From the NCBI GenBank assembly GCA_964607165.1, contig CAZSIT010000005.1, forward strand, positions 1 through 64,000: 64,000 bases of DNA, written 5' to 3'. Of this stretch, positions 50,771 through 58,536 are shown piece after piece (the first letter of the stretch is position 1; the number at the start of each line of letters is the position of its first letter). Source of the stretch: DSPP01 sp964607165 (GTDB lineage Bacteria > Zixibacteria > MSB-5A5 > DSPP01). A program made the position numbers and the translations under genes. The notes below the pieces were generated by a model. It ran no database searches, had not been told where the DNA came from, and saw only the letters and a program-made list of their open reading frames with translations.

Positions 50771-51265
50771 ATGTTTATGGGCAGAGTAGTACGTACGGCT
50801 GGGTTAGTCGCCGGAATTTTTGCGTTCGCTGTTTTTGCTTTTGCGGGCGAAGAAGAAGAAAAACAGCTTACCAAACAAGATGTGCCTGTGGCCGTGCTTG
50901 CGGCTTTCGAAAAAGCTTATCCAAAAGCGGTGGTTAAGGGCTATTCAAAGGAAGAAAAAGATGGAAAAACCCTTTACGAAGTCGAAAGCTTGGAAGGCAA
51001 AACTCATCTCGACGTTTCATACCTCGAGGACGGCAGCCTGTTTGTGACGGAGGAAGTCGTGGCCGTGAAAAGTCTGCCGGAGGCGGTGAGACAGACAGTC
51101 AAAAAAGAGCATCCGAAAGGAAAGATTAAACTGGCGGAGAAAATTACAGAGGGAACGATCGTTGAATATGAAGTAGTTGTCGCCCTTGGGAAAAAGAAGT
51201 TCGAAATAAAGCTGGATGCAAGCGGCAAAGTTTTAGAGAGCGAAGAGGCGAAAGAAGCCGAATAG
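50771..51265 (+). CDS. Exported PepSY-like protein
   Basis: AGAGGAGG lies 6 nt before the ATG at 50771. The 164-residue protein has a signal peptide (MFMGRVVRTAGLVAGIFAFA to FAFA). Two copies of a PepSY/BLIP-like unit follow: LTKQDVPVAVLAAFEKAYPK with GYSKEEKDGKTLYEVE, and KSLPEAVRQTVKKEHPKGKI with ITEGTIVEYEVVVALGKKK. Relatives are small periplasmic proteins of unknown role. It ends about 200 nt before ssrA. Confidence 0.7.
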   Translation: MFMGRVVRTAGLVAGIFAFAVFAFAGEEEEKQLTKQDVPVAVLAAFEKAYPKAVVKGYSKEEKDGKTLYEVESLEGKTHLDVSYLEDGSLFVTEEVVAVKSLPEAVRQTVKKEHPKGKIKLAEKITEGTIVEYEVVVALGKKKFEIKLDASGKVLESEEAKEAE

Positions 51266-51269
51266 GGTT

Positions 51270-51301
51270 GTAAGAAGGGCGAACACGAGGTTCGCCCCTA
51301 C
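51270..51301. repeat. Degenerate GTAGGGG family repeat
   Basis: GTAAGAAGGGCGAACACGAG then GTTCGCCCCTAC, just after the PepSY-like stop codon. Confidence 0.65.
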
Positions 51302-51360
51302 GAAACATTTTGGCGTTGCTTGCGGTTGAAAATAGGGCTGGAACTGTGGCCCTCTTTTGC

Positions 51361-51373
51361 CGTATATTATACG
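51361..51373 (+). promoter_or_regulatory. Probable -10 region of ssrA
   Basis: CGTATATTATACG is a 6-bp inverted repeat around one base and contains TATATT/TATTAT. It lies about 95 nt before mature tmRNA. No convincing -35 seen. Confidence 0.35.
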
Positions 51374-51424
51374 GTCGGGCGGGCATGACCCCGCCTCTGT
51401 ACCAGTTTCTCCCCGGCTTCCCCG

Positions 51425-51456
51425 CCTGTCCGAGCTCCGATGCAATCGGAGCCAGG
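51425..51456. repeat. CCTGSCCG micro-element, copy 3, in pre-tmRNA
   Basis: CCTGTCCGA then GCTCCGAT (51434-51441) and ATCGGAGC (51445-51452) forming a perfect 8-bp stem, then CAGG. 32 nt, 12 nt upstream of the tmRNA 5' end. Confidence 0.55.
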
Positions 51457-51468
51457 AGGGCAATCTCT

Positions 51469-51827
51469 GGGGGCGATCGGTTTCGACGAGGACAAGGAGA
51501 AAAAGCTGGCCTGTCGAGCACCCCGTAAGCTCGTTAATCTCGCGGGATACCATTAAGTGCGAACGATTACGTTGCACTGGCTGCCTAATAAAATAGCGTA
51601 GCCCGTTTGACCTGCGCATGCCCTTTGGCGTAGGATCAGGCGTCGACCAAAAGGGCTGGGTGGCCGGGTGTTCGGGACCGGCGGCCGAGGAGAACTCTCG
51701 AGCTGGTCCGGGCTTGAGCCCGCCTGCGGCATAAGTCCGGATGAATAAAAAAGAAAAAAGGCTACACAGGTAGATGGCTTTTTTGAATTTCCTTCGGACG
51801 CGGGTTCGATTCCCGCCGCCTCCACCA
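51469..51827 (+). ncRNA. ssrA: Transfer-messenger RNA (tmRNA)
   Basis: One-piece tmRNA of 359 nt. The 5' end GGGGGCG pairs with CGCCTCC at the 3' end, followed by an encoded ACCA. The 5' sequence GGTTTCGACGAGGAC and the T-arm GCGGGTTCGATTCCCGC are the usual tRNA-like parts. The tag frame reads GCG AAC GAT TAC GTT GCA CTG GCT GCC TAA (51559-51588), giving ANDYVALAA after the charged alanine. The LAA end is recognised by ClpXP. It rescues ribosomes stalled on broken mRNA. Its 3' end is duplicated downstream. Confidence 0.97.
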
Positions 51828-51840
51828 ATTTCAACCACAT

Positions 51841-51918
51841 TTGAATTTCCTTCGGACGCGGGTTCGCCTGCCCGAGCCGGGGACCTCTGGCCACGGCCAG
51901 GGATTCCCCCCGCCTCCA
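51841..51918 (+). pseudogene. Duplicate of the tmRNA 3' end with a 35-nt insertion in the T-loop
   Basis: Leaving out 51868-51902, the 43 nt match tmRNA 51782-51824 at 42 positions. The insertion splits the T-loop between TTCG and ATT. It begins CCTGCCCGAGCCGGGG and ends CGGCCAGG. One T-stem pair is lost (CCCCC for CCCGC), so this copy is not a working tRNA-like domain. It looks like an attachment-site duplicate left by an integration at ssrA. Confidence 0.85.
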
Positions 51919-51940
51919 TTTTTTGAATATATTCCGGCCA

Positions 51941-52192
51941 ATGCCATATTATTTTTATGTGTTGCAATCTTCAAAGGATGGTTCCCTTTACAAAGGAAGT
52001 GCTGAAAATATTGAGATACGTTTAGCCCAGCACAATTCCGGAAAAACGAAAAGTTTGAAGCATCGAATTCCCTTCAAAATGGTTTACTTCGAAGAATTTT
52101 CGACCCGTGAGGAGGCTTTGGCACGGGAGAAGTGGTCGAAAAGTTTGCAGGGAGGCAAAGTTCTTCGCGAACTGTTAAGGGGAAAAATCTAA
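51941..52192 (+). CDS. Small GIY-YIG nuclease
   Basis: 83 residues from the ATG at 51941. The GIY-YIG core is YYFYVLQSSKDGSLYKGSA, then the conserved arginine and HN-G (IRLAQHNSGKT) and the metal-binding glutamate region EALAREKWSKSLQGGK. This short, single-domain form is common, and its natural role is unclear (DNA repair or a homing-type nuclease). It is enclosed by two decayed tmRNA 3' ends (51841-51918 and 52193-52258), each with the same T-loop insertion, so it may be cargo or driver of a small mobile cassette. An earlier TTG (51923) is less likely. Confidence 0.85.
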   Translation: MPYYFYVLQSSKDGSLYKGSAENIEIRLAQHNSGKTKSLKHRIPFKMVYFEEFSTREEALAREKWSKSLQGGKVLRELLRGKI

Positions 52193-52258
52193 TCGGATGC
52201 GGGTTCGCCTGCCCGAGCCGGGGCCTCGTGCCACGGCCAGGGATTCCCACCGCCTCCA
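52193..52258 (+). pseudogene. Second duplicate of the tmRNA 3' end with the same T-loop insertion
   Basis: TCGGATGCGGGTTCG (52193-52207) and ATTCCCACCGCCTCCA (52243-52258) match the tmRNA 3' end at 29 of 31 positions. The 35-nt insertion (52208-52242) sits at the same base as in 51841-51918 and is about 85-90% like it. It begins right after the GIY-YIG stop codon. Confidence 0.82.
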
Positions 52259-52265
52259 TTTTAAT

Positions 52266-52304
52266 ACAGAGATTGGAGACTGGAGATTAGAGATTAGTAA
52301 AAAA
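52266..52304. repeat. ACAGAGATTGGAGA repeat after the second tmRNA-end copy
   Basis: Third copy of the AGATTAG-type repeat, starting 8 nt after a tmRNA-like 3' end, the same distance as after tRNA-Lys(TTT). Confidence 0.7.
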
Positions 52305-52411
52305 CCGAATCGTCACTTTTTATTTGGTAGTGGCAACCTTTAGGTTTCCATATCTTGATTTTATGCTGACACATATGAAAAAACGAAAAGAGAGATGAGG
52401 CGGGTGATGGT

Positions 52412-53608
52412 ATGTCCTTGACAGATATTTGGTTGAAGTCTCGAAATCAGCTTGAAGAAAAACACATCCAACAAATAATTTCCTTTTCGGGGGACGGACA
52501 ACTTAAGGATGGAAGCAAAGCGTCGGACGAATTCCGAAGTTTTCTTTCAAATGTACCCTCGATTTTTCTTCGCCGATATGCAGATCAATGTCTGCAAAAT
52601 TCGTTTAACAATTCAGGACTTGTACTTCAAGATATTATTAATCAAGTTGGACGACGCTTAGGTTTCAAAGTTACGGATGGCAGGTATCGTGGCACTGTCG
52701 GCCAAATTGGATATGATGGTATATGGGACTTTCCTTTAGAGCATTCGGTAATTGTGGAGGTTAAAACAACCGATGCATACCGAATTGATCTGGACACCAT
52801 TGCTCAATACCGGCGGACTTTAATTGATAATGGAACGATTTCAAAAGAGAATTCATCAATTCTAATCATTGTTGGTCGTGGCGACACTGGGGACTTAGAA
52901 GCTCAGATTAGAGGGTCACGTCATGCGTGGGACGTTAGACTAATCAGCATTGACGCGCTCATGAGATTGTTGGCATTAAAAGAAGCCGTTGAAGACCCGA
53001 AAATTATTAACAGAATCCATGCAATATTGATTCCGAGAGAGTTTACTAAACTTGACGAGATAATTGAGGTTGTGTTTTCCACTGCTGAAGATGTGAAACA
53101 AGAGGAAGTAGAAAAAGTAGACGTTCAGGATAAACTCACTACGAAAACGGATACTCCGGTCTCATTCCACGAAGCGTGCATTGACCGTATACAAAAACAT
53201 TTGAAATGCTCTCTTGTCAAGCGTTCTCGCGCTTCATTTTCATCGGCGGACGGCTCACTTGCTTTGATCTGTGCTATTTCAAAAACCTACGATAAAGATA
53301 CTCGAATGGTGTTTTGGTTTGCTTTTCACCCTCACCAAAGGGAATTCTTAGAGCATGCAAAACAAGGCTTCGTTGCGTTCGGGTGCGGATCAGTGGAAAC
53401 CTTGTTATTAATACCGGCGCCAGAGTTTTTGCCATGGTTAGATGGAATGAACATAACTGAACTTGAAAACAAAAAATATTATTGGCATGTCCATATTTTC
53501 TATGAAAATGGAAAGTTCAGTCTTTATAGAAAGAAGGGGGCAAAGCAATTTGATTTAACGAAATTTTTGATTCCCGGCGAATCAAGTGCAAAACGACCCA
53601 ATAAATAA
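52412..53608 (+). CDS. Probable PD-(D/E)XK nuclease, accessory
   Basis: 398 residues without signal or membrane segments. After a helical N-terminal part, a nuclease-like core appears at about 105-175: IGYDGIWDFP, then SVIVEVKTTDAYRIDLDTIA, matching D...ExK followed by the helix. SILIIVGRGDTGDLEAQIR and DVRLISIDALMRLLAL also fit a restriction-endonuclease fold. A separate C-terminal domain (about 250-390, MVFWFAFHPHQREFLEHAKQ) may read DNA or modified bases. The coding sequence looks richer in A+T than neighbouring genes and the gene follows the ssrA duplicates, so acquisition by transfer is likely. No methyltransferase partner is adjacent; a type IV-like or other defence role is a guess. Confidence 0.6.
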   Translation: MSLTDIWLKSRNQLEEKHIQQIISFSGDGQLKDGSKASDEFRSFLSNVPSIFLRRYADQCLQNSFNNSGLVLQDIINQVGRRLGFKVTDGRYRGTVGQIGYDGIWDFPLEHSVIVEVKTTDAYRIDLDTIAQYRRTLIDNGTISKENSSILIIVGRGDTGDLEAQIRGSRHAWDVRLISIDALMRLLALKEAVEDPKIINRIHAILIPREFTKLDEIIEVVFSTAEDVKQEEVEKVDVQDKLTTKTDTPVSFHEACIDRIQKHLKCSLVKRSRASFSSADGSLALICAISKTYDKDTRMVFWFAFHPHQREFLEHAKQGFVAFGCGSVETLLLIPAPEFLPWLDGMNITELENKKYYWHVHIFYENGKFSLYRKKGAKQFDLTKFLIPGESSAKRPNK

Positions 53609-53748
53609 AACTTTCTCTATAAACAACGCGAAGAATTGGCAGCTTTAGAGCAAGCAAAAATGTGAACCGCCCCGATGACAGTCACAGTAGAAGAGGGAGC
53701 CCAAAATGTTCACTACCCTGATAACCATCACTTATAAGGAGGTAAAAT
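53609..53748. other. Noncoding gap
   Basis: No repeat family recognised. TAAGGAGGT precedes the next start codon. Confidence 0.35.
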
Positions 53749-54567
53749 ATGACTGAATTGACACCCGAAATGGAATCCCTCAAAACCAAGCTAAAAGCCA
53801 CCTGGATGGCGGGAGATTTTGGGCAGATTGCCAAATCGATAGAGGATGGGGCGGCGGAGTTCATCACCCGCCTGCAAATTCCTAAAGGTGCCAAAGTGCT
53901 GGACGTGGCCTGCGGCACCGGAAATTTGGCCGTCCCGGCGGCGCGGGCAGGCGCGGTTGTAACCGGTCTCGATTTCGCAACCAACCTCGTCGAGCAAGCG
54001 CGCGTGCGGGCTAAAGCGGAAGGGTTGAACATCGAGTACCACGAAGGGGATGCGGAAGCGATGCCTTATACGGATGGCTCCTTCGACGTGGTGGTTACGA
54101 TGTTTGGCGCGATGTTCTGCCCGCGGCCCGAGCGGGCGGCGGCGGAACTCATTCGCGTTTGCAAGCCGGGCGGGCAGATTGCAATGGCCAACTGGACGCC
54201 TGCGGGATTCGCGGGCCAGATGTTCAAACTTTCCGGAATGTACGCCCCGCCCCCTCCCGGAATGCACCCGCCGGTTTTGTGGGGGGATGAAGAGACCGTG
54301 AAAGAACGCTTGCGCGAAGGAATCGGGGATTTGAAGTTCACCAAGCGAATGATGATTATCAAATATTCTTTCGGCCCGGCAGAAGTCGTCGAGCATTTCA
54401 TCCGCTACTTTGGCCCAACCAAAAAGGCCTACGAATCGCTGGATGCGAGGGGGCAACAAGCGTATCGGGAAGATATGGTGAAGCTCTGGTCGCAACACAA
54501 CCGCGCCACCGGCGGCAGCACGCGCGTGGAAGGAGAATATCTCGAAGCAATCGCAGTGCGGGGTTGA
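53749..54567 (+). CDS. SAM-dependent methyltransferase (class I, UbiE-like)
   Basis: 272 residues. SAM-binding motif I VLDVACGTGNLAVPAA (about 49-64), motif II LDFATNLVEQARV, post-I YHEGDAEAMPYTDGSFDVVV and motif IV region RVCKPGGQIAMANW are clear. The C-terminal half gives no hint of the substrate; similar proteins are annotated generically. AAGGAGGT ribosome-binding site at 6-7 nt. It starts a series of small-molecule modifying enzymes, GNAT genes in particular. Confidence 0.85.
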   Translation: MTELTPEMESLKTKLKATWMAGDFGQIAKSIEDGAAEFITRLQIPKGAKVLDVACGTGNLAVPAARAGAVVTGLDFATNLVEQARVRAKAEGLNIEYHEGDAEAMPYTDGSFDVVVTMFGAMFCPRPERAAAELIRVCKPGGQIAMANWTPAGFAGQMFKLSGMYAPPPPGMHPPVLWGDEETVKERLREGIGDLKFTKRMMIIKYSFGPAEVVEHFIRYFGPTKKAYESLDARGQQAYREDMVKLWSQHNRATGGSTRVEGEYLEAIAVRG

Positions 54568-54623
54568 TGGCGGGTCTACGGCATCATCAAAAACCCGCAT
54601 TTCAAGCTGGAGAAATGAAATAA

Positions 54624-55079
54624 TTGGCAAAGATTACTTTAAAGGAGGTAACGAAGGAAAATTGGCTGGAAGCGATTAAGCTCGCTGTTCACCCGGAACA
54701 AGAACGTTTTGTTCCTTCGGTGGCAATTTCTCTGGCAAAGGCTTACATCAAACCGGAAGGCGAGACGGTAACGCCGTATGCCATTTACGCCGAAGGAAAG
54801 ATGGTGGGTTTTTTCACCTATACTTACACCCCTGAAAGCGCCGACAACTACTGGATTGGAGGGTTTTTAATCGACAGGGCCCTTCAAGGTCAGGGATATG
54901 GCAAAACAGCGATGAGAGATATTATGGAGCAAATACCAAAACTCTTTCCGAAATGCCGGAAGGTCGGCCTGACCGTGCATCCCGATAATCATCCGGCCCA
55001 AAAACTTTACAAAGGTTTCGGCTTTAAGGACACCGGTCGGATTTACGAAGGGGAAATTGTCTATCGTTTGGAGTTATGA
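54624..55079 (+). CDS. GNAT acetyltransferase, spermidine/diamine type
   Basis: 151 residues from a TTG. The pattern ENWLEAIKLAVHPEQERFVP, then DNYWIGGFLIDRALQGQGYG (acetyl-CoA loop) and LTVHPDNHPAQKLYKGFGF resembles diamine or polyamine N-acetyltransferases of the PaiA/BltD kind. The substrate is inferred only from this resemblance. Overlaps the next gene by 4 nt. Confidence 0.78.
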   Translation: MAKITLKEVTKENWLEAIKLAVHPEQERFVPSVAISLAKAYIKPEGETVTPYAIYAEGKMVGFFTYTYTPESADNYWIGGFLIDRALQGQGYGKTAMRDIMEQIPKLFPKCRKVGLTVHPDNHPAQKLYKGFGFKDTGRIYEGEIVYRLEL

Positions 55080-56065
55080 TAAAATACGTTCATTCTGCGC
55101 AGGGAATTGAAGTCAAGCAGCTGCAAGGTTTCTTTGAAGGCTGGCCCAACCCGCCTTCAACCGAAACTTTTTTAAGAATTCTCGCCGAAAGCGATGAAGT
55201 TGTTTTGGCTGTGGATGAAGAATCCGAAAAGGCCGTTGGATTTATCACGGCCATAACCGATGGGGTTTTGTCTGCCTACGTCCCTTTTCTTGAGGTTTTG
55301 CCCACTTTTCAAAAGAAAGGAGTCGGCAGTGAATTGGTGCGTCGAATGCTGGCTCGGCTGAAAGATTTTTATATGATAGATTTGACTTGCGACCCGGACA
55401 AGCAACCCTTTTACGCATCGCTTGGGATGAAACCGGCCACGGGAATGATGATACGCAATTACGAACGGCAGTCGGGGGCATTGTTTTCCAATTCTGCTGA
55501 ACAGAAATTCAAAAAATTGGAAACGCAAAGATTAATTATAAGGCGCTTTCAAAATTCTGACCTTGCCGCCATTTTTGCTTACCGAAACGACCCGGAGGTG
55601 GCCCGCTATCAAAGATTCGGTTCGGTTAGCGAAGCGCAGCTGTCCGTTTTAATCCAAGGGCAGCAGTCGATAGAGCCGGGCACGCCGGGGCAATGGTTTC
55701 AATTTGCCATCGCGTTGAAGGAAACCGGAGAGCTTATCGGCGATTGCGCTTTGCGAATGGATAAAGAAGATACCGGGCGGGCGGAAGTCGGTTTTACCCT
55801 TTCCCGTCCGTATCAGGGCAAGGGGTTTGCAACCGAGGCGGTTACTTGCGTTCTGGATTATGCTTTTGCCGAACTCGGGCTCGAGCGCATTTTCGCCCTT
55901 ACGGACTGCGAAAACCAGCCCTCCATTGCTTTATTGGAACGGCTGGATATGTTGCGGGAAGGCCATCTGCTCAAGAATTTCTTATGGAAAGGGGAAAGGC
56001 GGGATGAGTATCGGTATGCTATCTTGAAAGATGAATGGCTGCAGAAAAGAAAAGGGAAGAATTAG
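55076..56065 (+). CDS. Tandem GNAT-GNAT fusion acetyltransferase
   Basis: 329 residues made of two different GNAT domains. Residues about 1-130 are a general GNAT (FLEVLPTFQKKGVGSELVRR, PFYASLGMKPATGM). Residues about 150-320 are RimJ/RimL type (ETQRLIIRRFQNSDLAAIFA, FTLSRPYQGKGFATEAVTCV, NQPSIALLERLDMLREG). Both acetyl-CoA loops (Q/R-x-x-G-x-G/A) are intact. Substrates unknown. It is translationally coupled to the preceding GNAT gene (ATGA-type overlap). Confidence 0.8.
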   Translation: MIKYVHSAQGIEVKQLQGFFEGWPNPPSTETFLRILAESDEVVLAVDEESEKAVGFITAITDGVLSAYVPFLEVLPTFQKKGVGSELVRRMLARLKDFYMIDLTCDPDKQPFYASLGMKPATGMMIRNYERQSGALFSNSAEQKFKKLETQRLIIRRFQNSDLAAIFAYRNDPEVARYQRFGSVSEAQLSVLIQGQQSIEPGTPGQWFQFAIALKETGELIGDCALRMDKEDTGRAEVGFTLSRPYQGKGFATEAVTCVLDYAFAELGLERIFALTDCENQPSIALLERLDMLREGHLLKNFLWKGERRDEYRYAILKDEWLQKRKGKN

Positions 56066-56124
56066 ATGGGGTTGAAAATCTGACAAGTCGATGCCTTCAC
56101 GGACAAGCCGTTCGCCGGAAATCA
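56066..56124 (+). pseudogene. Remnant of a phzF-like gene 5' end
   Basis: ATGGGGTTGAAAATC TGA followed by codons for QVDAFTDKPFAGN matches the start of the intact phzF-like gene at 57088 (MRLKIYQVDAFTDRPFAGN), with TAT changed to TGA. Similarity stops after about 20 codons. So a second phzF copy existed here and was lost apart from its first about 60 bp. The rest of the gap to 56225 holds nothing recognised. Confidence 0.75.
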
Positions 56125-56225
56125 ACTGACAGGATGTTAACCGGTCAGGGCTGCATTTTTGGGTTTTCCGGCGGTTCGTGTAGTAAGCGGAACGAAGCCC
56201 TGCAAGTGGCCAGCATAATAAAACG

Positions 56226-57020
56226 ATGGCGGATGTAGCCACAAACCTTACTCAAGTTCTCACCCTGTACGATAAAGAACGCCAGGAGGCAGCGCCTGCT
56301 GGCATCAGGCGGGAAGCAACCCCGAATATTGTCCTGCTTATCGATCTTGCCGGCAGGGAAAGCACGGTCATTTACACTCGTCTTACCAGCGAGAACGTTG
56401 AAAGCACAATCCGCGGGGAAATAGAGTATTTCGAAAATATGGGGCAGGATTTTGAATGGAAAGTCTTTGCGCACGATACGCCGGCTGACCTGAAGGCCCG
56501 CCTGATAGCCCAGGGTTTTGAGGCCGAAGAGCCGGAAGCTATTTTGGTGCTCGATTTGCAGGAAATGCCAGAGACCCTGTTGCCGCCGGTTTCCCGGGAC
56601 GTGCGGCGCATTGCCGACCCGGGCAAAATTAACGATGTTCTCACCGTGCTGGAAGAGGTATGGAAGGAAGACCGCAGCTGGCTGACCCGGCGATTGGCCG
56701 CAGAATTGCGCACTATTCCGGAGTATCTCAGCGTCTACGTGGCCTACGCGGATGGAGCGCCGGTCAGCACGGCTTGGATATATTTTCCCAGGCGGGGCCC
56801 GTTCGCCAGCCTGTTTGGAGGTTCAACTCTTCCCGCCTACCGCAAGCGCGGCCTTTATACGGCCTTGCTGGCCGTGCGTGCCCAAGAAGCGCATCGTCGG
56901 GGGGTGCGTTTTCTGACGGTGGATGCACAAGCGATGAGCCGTCCAATTCTGGAGAAATTCGATTTTCAACTGTTGACTTGGGCCTGTGCCTGCACGTGGC
57001 GCGTTAACCGTCCGCGTTGA
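56226..57020 (+). CDS. GNAT acetyltransferase, two-domain
   Basis: 264 residues. The N-terminal half (about 1-115) is a degenerate GNAT-like or unknown domain (ESTVIYTRLTSENVESTIRG). The C-terminal half has the GNAT core: VYVAYADGAPVSTAWIYF, the acetyl-CoA loop GGSTLPAYRKRGLYTALLAV and LTVDAQAMSRPILEKFDF. Substrate unknown. It lies between the phzF remnant and the intact phzF-like gene, so it may have arrived between two copies. Confidence 0.75.
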   Translation: MADVATNLTQVLTLYDKERQEAAPAGIRREATPNIVLLIDLAGRESTVIYTRLTSENVESTIRGEIEYFENMGQDFEWKVFAHDTPADLKARLIAQGFEAEEPEAILVLDLQEMPETLLPPVSRDVRRIADPGKINDVLTVLEEVWKEDRSWLTRRLAAELRTIPEYLSVYVAYADGAPVSTAWIYFPRRGPFASLFGGSTLPAYRKRGLYTALLAVRAQEAHRRGVRFLTVDAQAMSRPILEKFDFQLLTWACACTWRVNRPR

Positions 57021-57087
57021 AAATGTCAAACATTACCATAAAGGTGCTGACCAAAGAAATTCGCCTGGAAGCGCTTATTCTTTTGGA

Positions 57088-57882
57088 ATGAGACTGAAAA
57101 TTTATCAAGTGGACGCCTTCACCGACCGGCCGTTCGCCGGAAATCCGGCGGGGGTCTGCATTCTTCCTCAAGCAGGAGATGAAAAGTGGATGCGGGATGT
57201 GGCGCGGGAGATGAACGTAGCAGAGACCGCTTTTTTAGTCAAACAAAGCGACGGCTACAACCTGCGCTGGTTTACGCCTGCCGTCGAGGTTGACCTGTGC
57301 GGCCACGCCACGCTCGCCTCGGCACATATTTTGTGGGAAACGGGGCAGCTGCCTTCTAATCAACAGGCGAAATTTCATACCAAAAGCGGGCTTTTGACGG
57401 CGGCGCAGAAAGGAAAACATATCGAAATGGATTTTCCGGCGACTCCCGCAGAACCAATAAATCCTCCGGACGGCTTGTTAGGGGCTCTGGGGGTAGCCCC
57501 GGCGTATGTCGGGAAAAATCGGTTTGACTATTTAGTAGAGGTTGATTCCGAAAAAACCGTTCGCGATTTGAAACCAGATTTTCGGTTGATTAAAGAGCTG
57601 GGTGGACGGGGAGTAATCGTCACCAGCCGTTCCGCTTCTGCGCAATATGATTTTGTCTCCCGTTTCTTTGCTCCCGCGGCGGGGATTGACGAAGACCCGG
57701 TGACCGGCTCGGCGCATTGCACGCTGGGGCCATATTGGTCTAAAAAACTGGAGAAAAACGAGATGATTGCTTACCAAGCATCATTTCGTGGAGGAGTGGT
57801 GCAGGTTCGGGTTAGCGGCGACCGGGTGTTTCTGGGTGGGCAAGCGGTGACGGTTTTGCAGGCGGAACTTATTGGAGTTTGA
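57088..57882 (+). CDS. PhzF-family isomerase/epimerase-like protein
   Basis: 264 residues from the ATG at 57088. PhzF fold (DapF-like, two similar halves): YQVDAFTDRPFAGNPAGVCI, the conserved glutamate in REMNVAETAFLV, RWFTPAVEVDLCGHATLASA, and FFAPAAGIDEDPVTGSAHCT. PhzF itself isomerises a phenazine precursor; no other phenazine genes are present, so the substrate here is unknown. It overlaps the cupin frame. Confidence 0.88.
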   Translation: MRLKIYQVDAFTDRPFAGNPAGVCILPQAGDEKWMRDVAREMNVAETAFLVKQSDGYNLRWFTPAVEVDLCGHATLASAHILWETGQLPSNQQAKFHTKSGLLTAAQKGKHIEMDFPATPAEPINPPDGLLGALGVAPAYVGKNRFDYLVEVDSEKTVRDLKPDFRLIKELGGRGVIVTSRSASAQYDFVSRFFAPAAGIDEDPVTGSAHCTLGPYWSKKLEKNEMIAYQASFRGGVVQVRVSGDRVFLGGQAVTVLQAELIGV

Positions 57883-57884
57883 TA

Positions 57885-58229
57885 GTGGATAGCTTAGAAA
57901 AAAATTATCGAGTTGCTTTTGAAGAAGCGCTGGCGAAACTGCCGACTGCAGAGGGAAAACGGTTTGCCAACGTCTTTATGCGCGGGGATTTGGCGGTGGA
58001 AATTTATGCTCCGCGCGGAAGCGACCCGCAAAAACCGCACAGCCGGGACGAAATTTACCTCGTAGCGCGGGGCAAGGGGTTTTACCTTTGTGGAGAAACG
58101 CGCCAGCCGTTCGCTCCCGGCGATTTTCTATTCGCTCCGGCCGGAATCGTTCACCGGTTTGAAGATTTTAGCGATGATTTTGCCGTGTGGGTCATCTTTT
58201 TTGGGCCGGAAGGAGGGATGTCGGCTTGA
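57885..58229 (+). CDS. Small cupin protein
   Basis: About 114 residues. Cupin motif 1 is PHSRDEIYLVARGKGFYLCG and motif 2 is FAPGDFLFAPAGIVHRFEDF, with metal-binding His/Asp-Glu/His positions present. The GTG at 57885 has GGAG at a good distance; a TTG at 57879 overlapping the phzF stop is possible. Single-domain cupins bind small ligands or act as enzymes; no specific role visible. Confidence 0.8.
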   Translation: MDSLEKNYRVAFEEALAKLPTAEGKRFANVFMRGDLAVEIYAPRGSDPQKPHSRDEIYLVARGKGFYLCGETRQPFAPGDFLFAPAGIVHRFEDFSDDFAVWVIFFGPEGGMSA

Positions 58230-58320
58230 CGGTTAAAACGGTTGACTGTAACGCCTGTTTTTTTACGGTTAAAATAAAAAAGAAAAATATAGCACCGGTC
58301 TCGGTGAAAGGAGGAGGGAT

Positions 58321-58536
58321 ATGAATACGTTCAAGTGGCTGGTTGCCCTAATCTTGCTGGCTCTCGGCGCCATTGCCATTTTTCAAAATATGGAAACGGT
58401 ATCAATCAAGTTTCTGATTTATACGGTTTCCATCTCGCGGGCGCTATTGATTTTGGGTTCTATTTTGGTGGGAGTGATTTTGGGGATGTTATATGCCAAC
58501 ACGCTATTAAAACGGCGGGAGCAGAAAAAGAAGTAA
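58321..58536 (+). CDS. LapA-domain (DUF1049) small membrane protein
   Basis: 71 residues with two membrane segments (about 5-20 and 40-62) and a basic tail (KRREQKKK). The pattern QNMETVSIKFLIYTVSISRA between the segments is the LapA/DUF1049 signature. In E. coli the relatives LapA/LapB adjust LPS synthesis; here no LapB is adjacent. GGAGGAGGGAT just before the ATG. Confidence 0.8.
   Translation: MNTFKWLVALILLALGAIAIFQNMETVSIKFLIYTVSISRALLILGSILVGVILGMLYANTLLKRREQKKK

Noticed and set aside
51266..52411. Full integrative island with integrase at ssrA
   Set aside because: No integrase or recombinase gene is present in the window; only end duplications and a GIY-YIG gene are seen.
54568..54623. 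Short frame VYGIIKNPHFKLEK as a small gene or lost C-terminus
   Set aside because: Only 14 codons, with no start codon or ribosome-binding site, and the preceding methyltransferase already has a complete fold.
58242..58275. Promoter of the LapA-like gene (TTGACT...TAAAAT)
   Set aside because: The spacing between boxes is about 22 nt, too long for a normal sigma-70 promoter.
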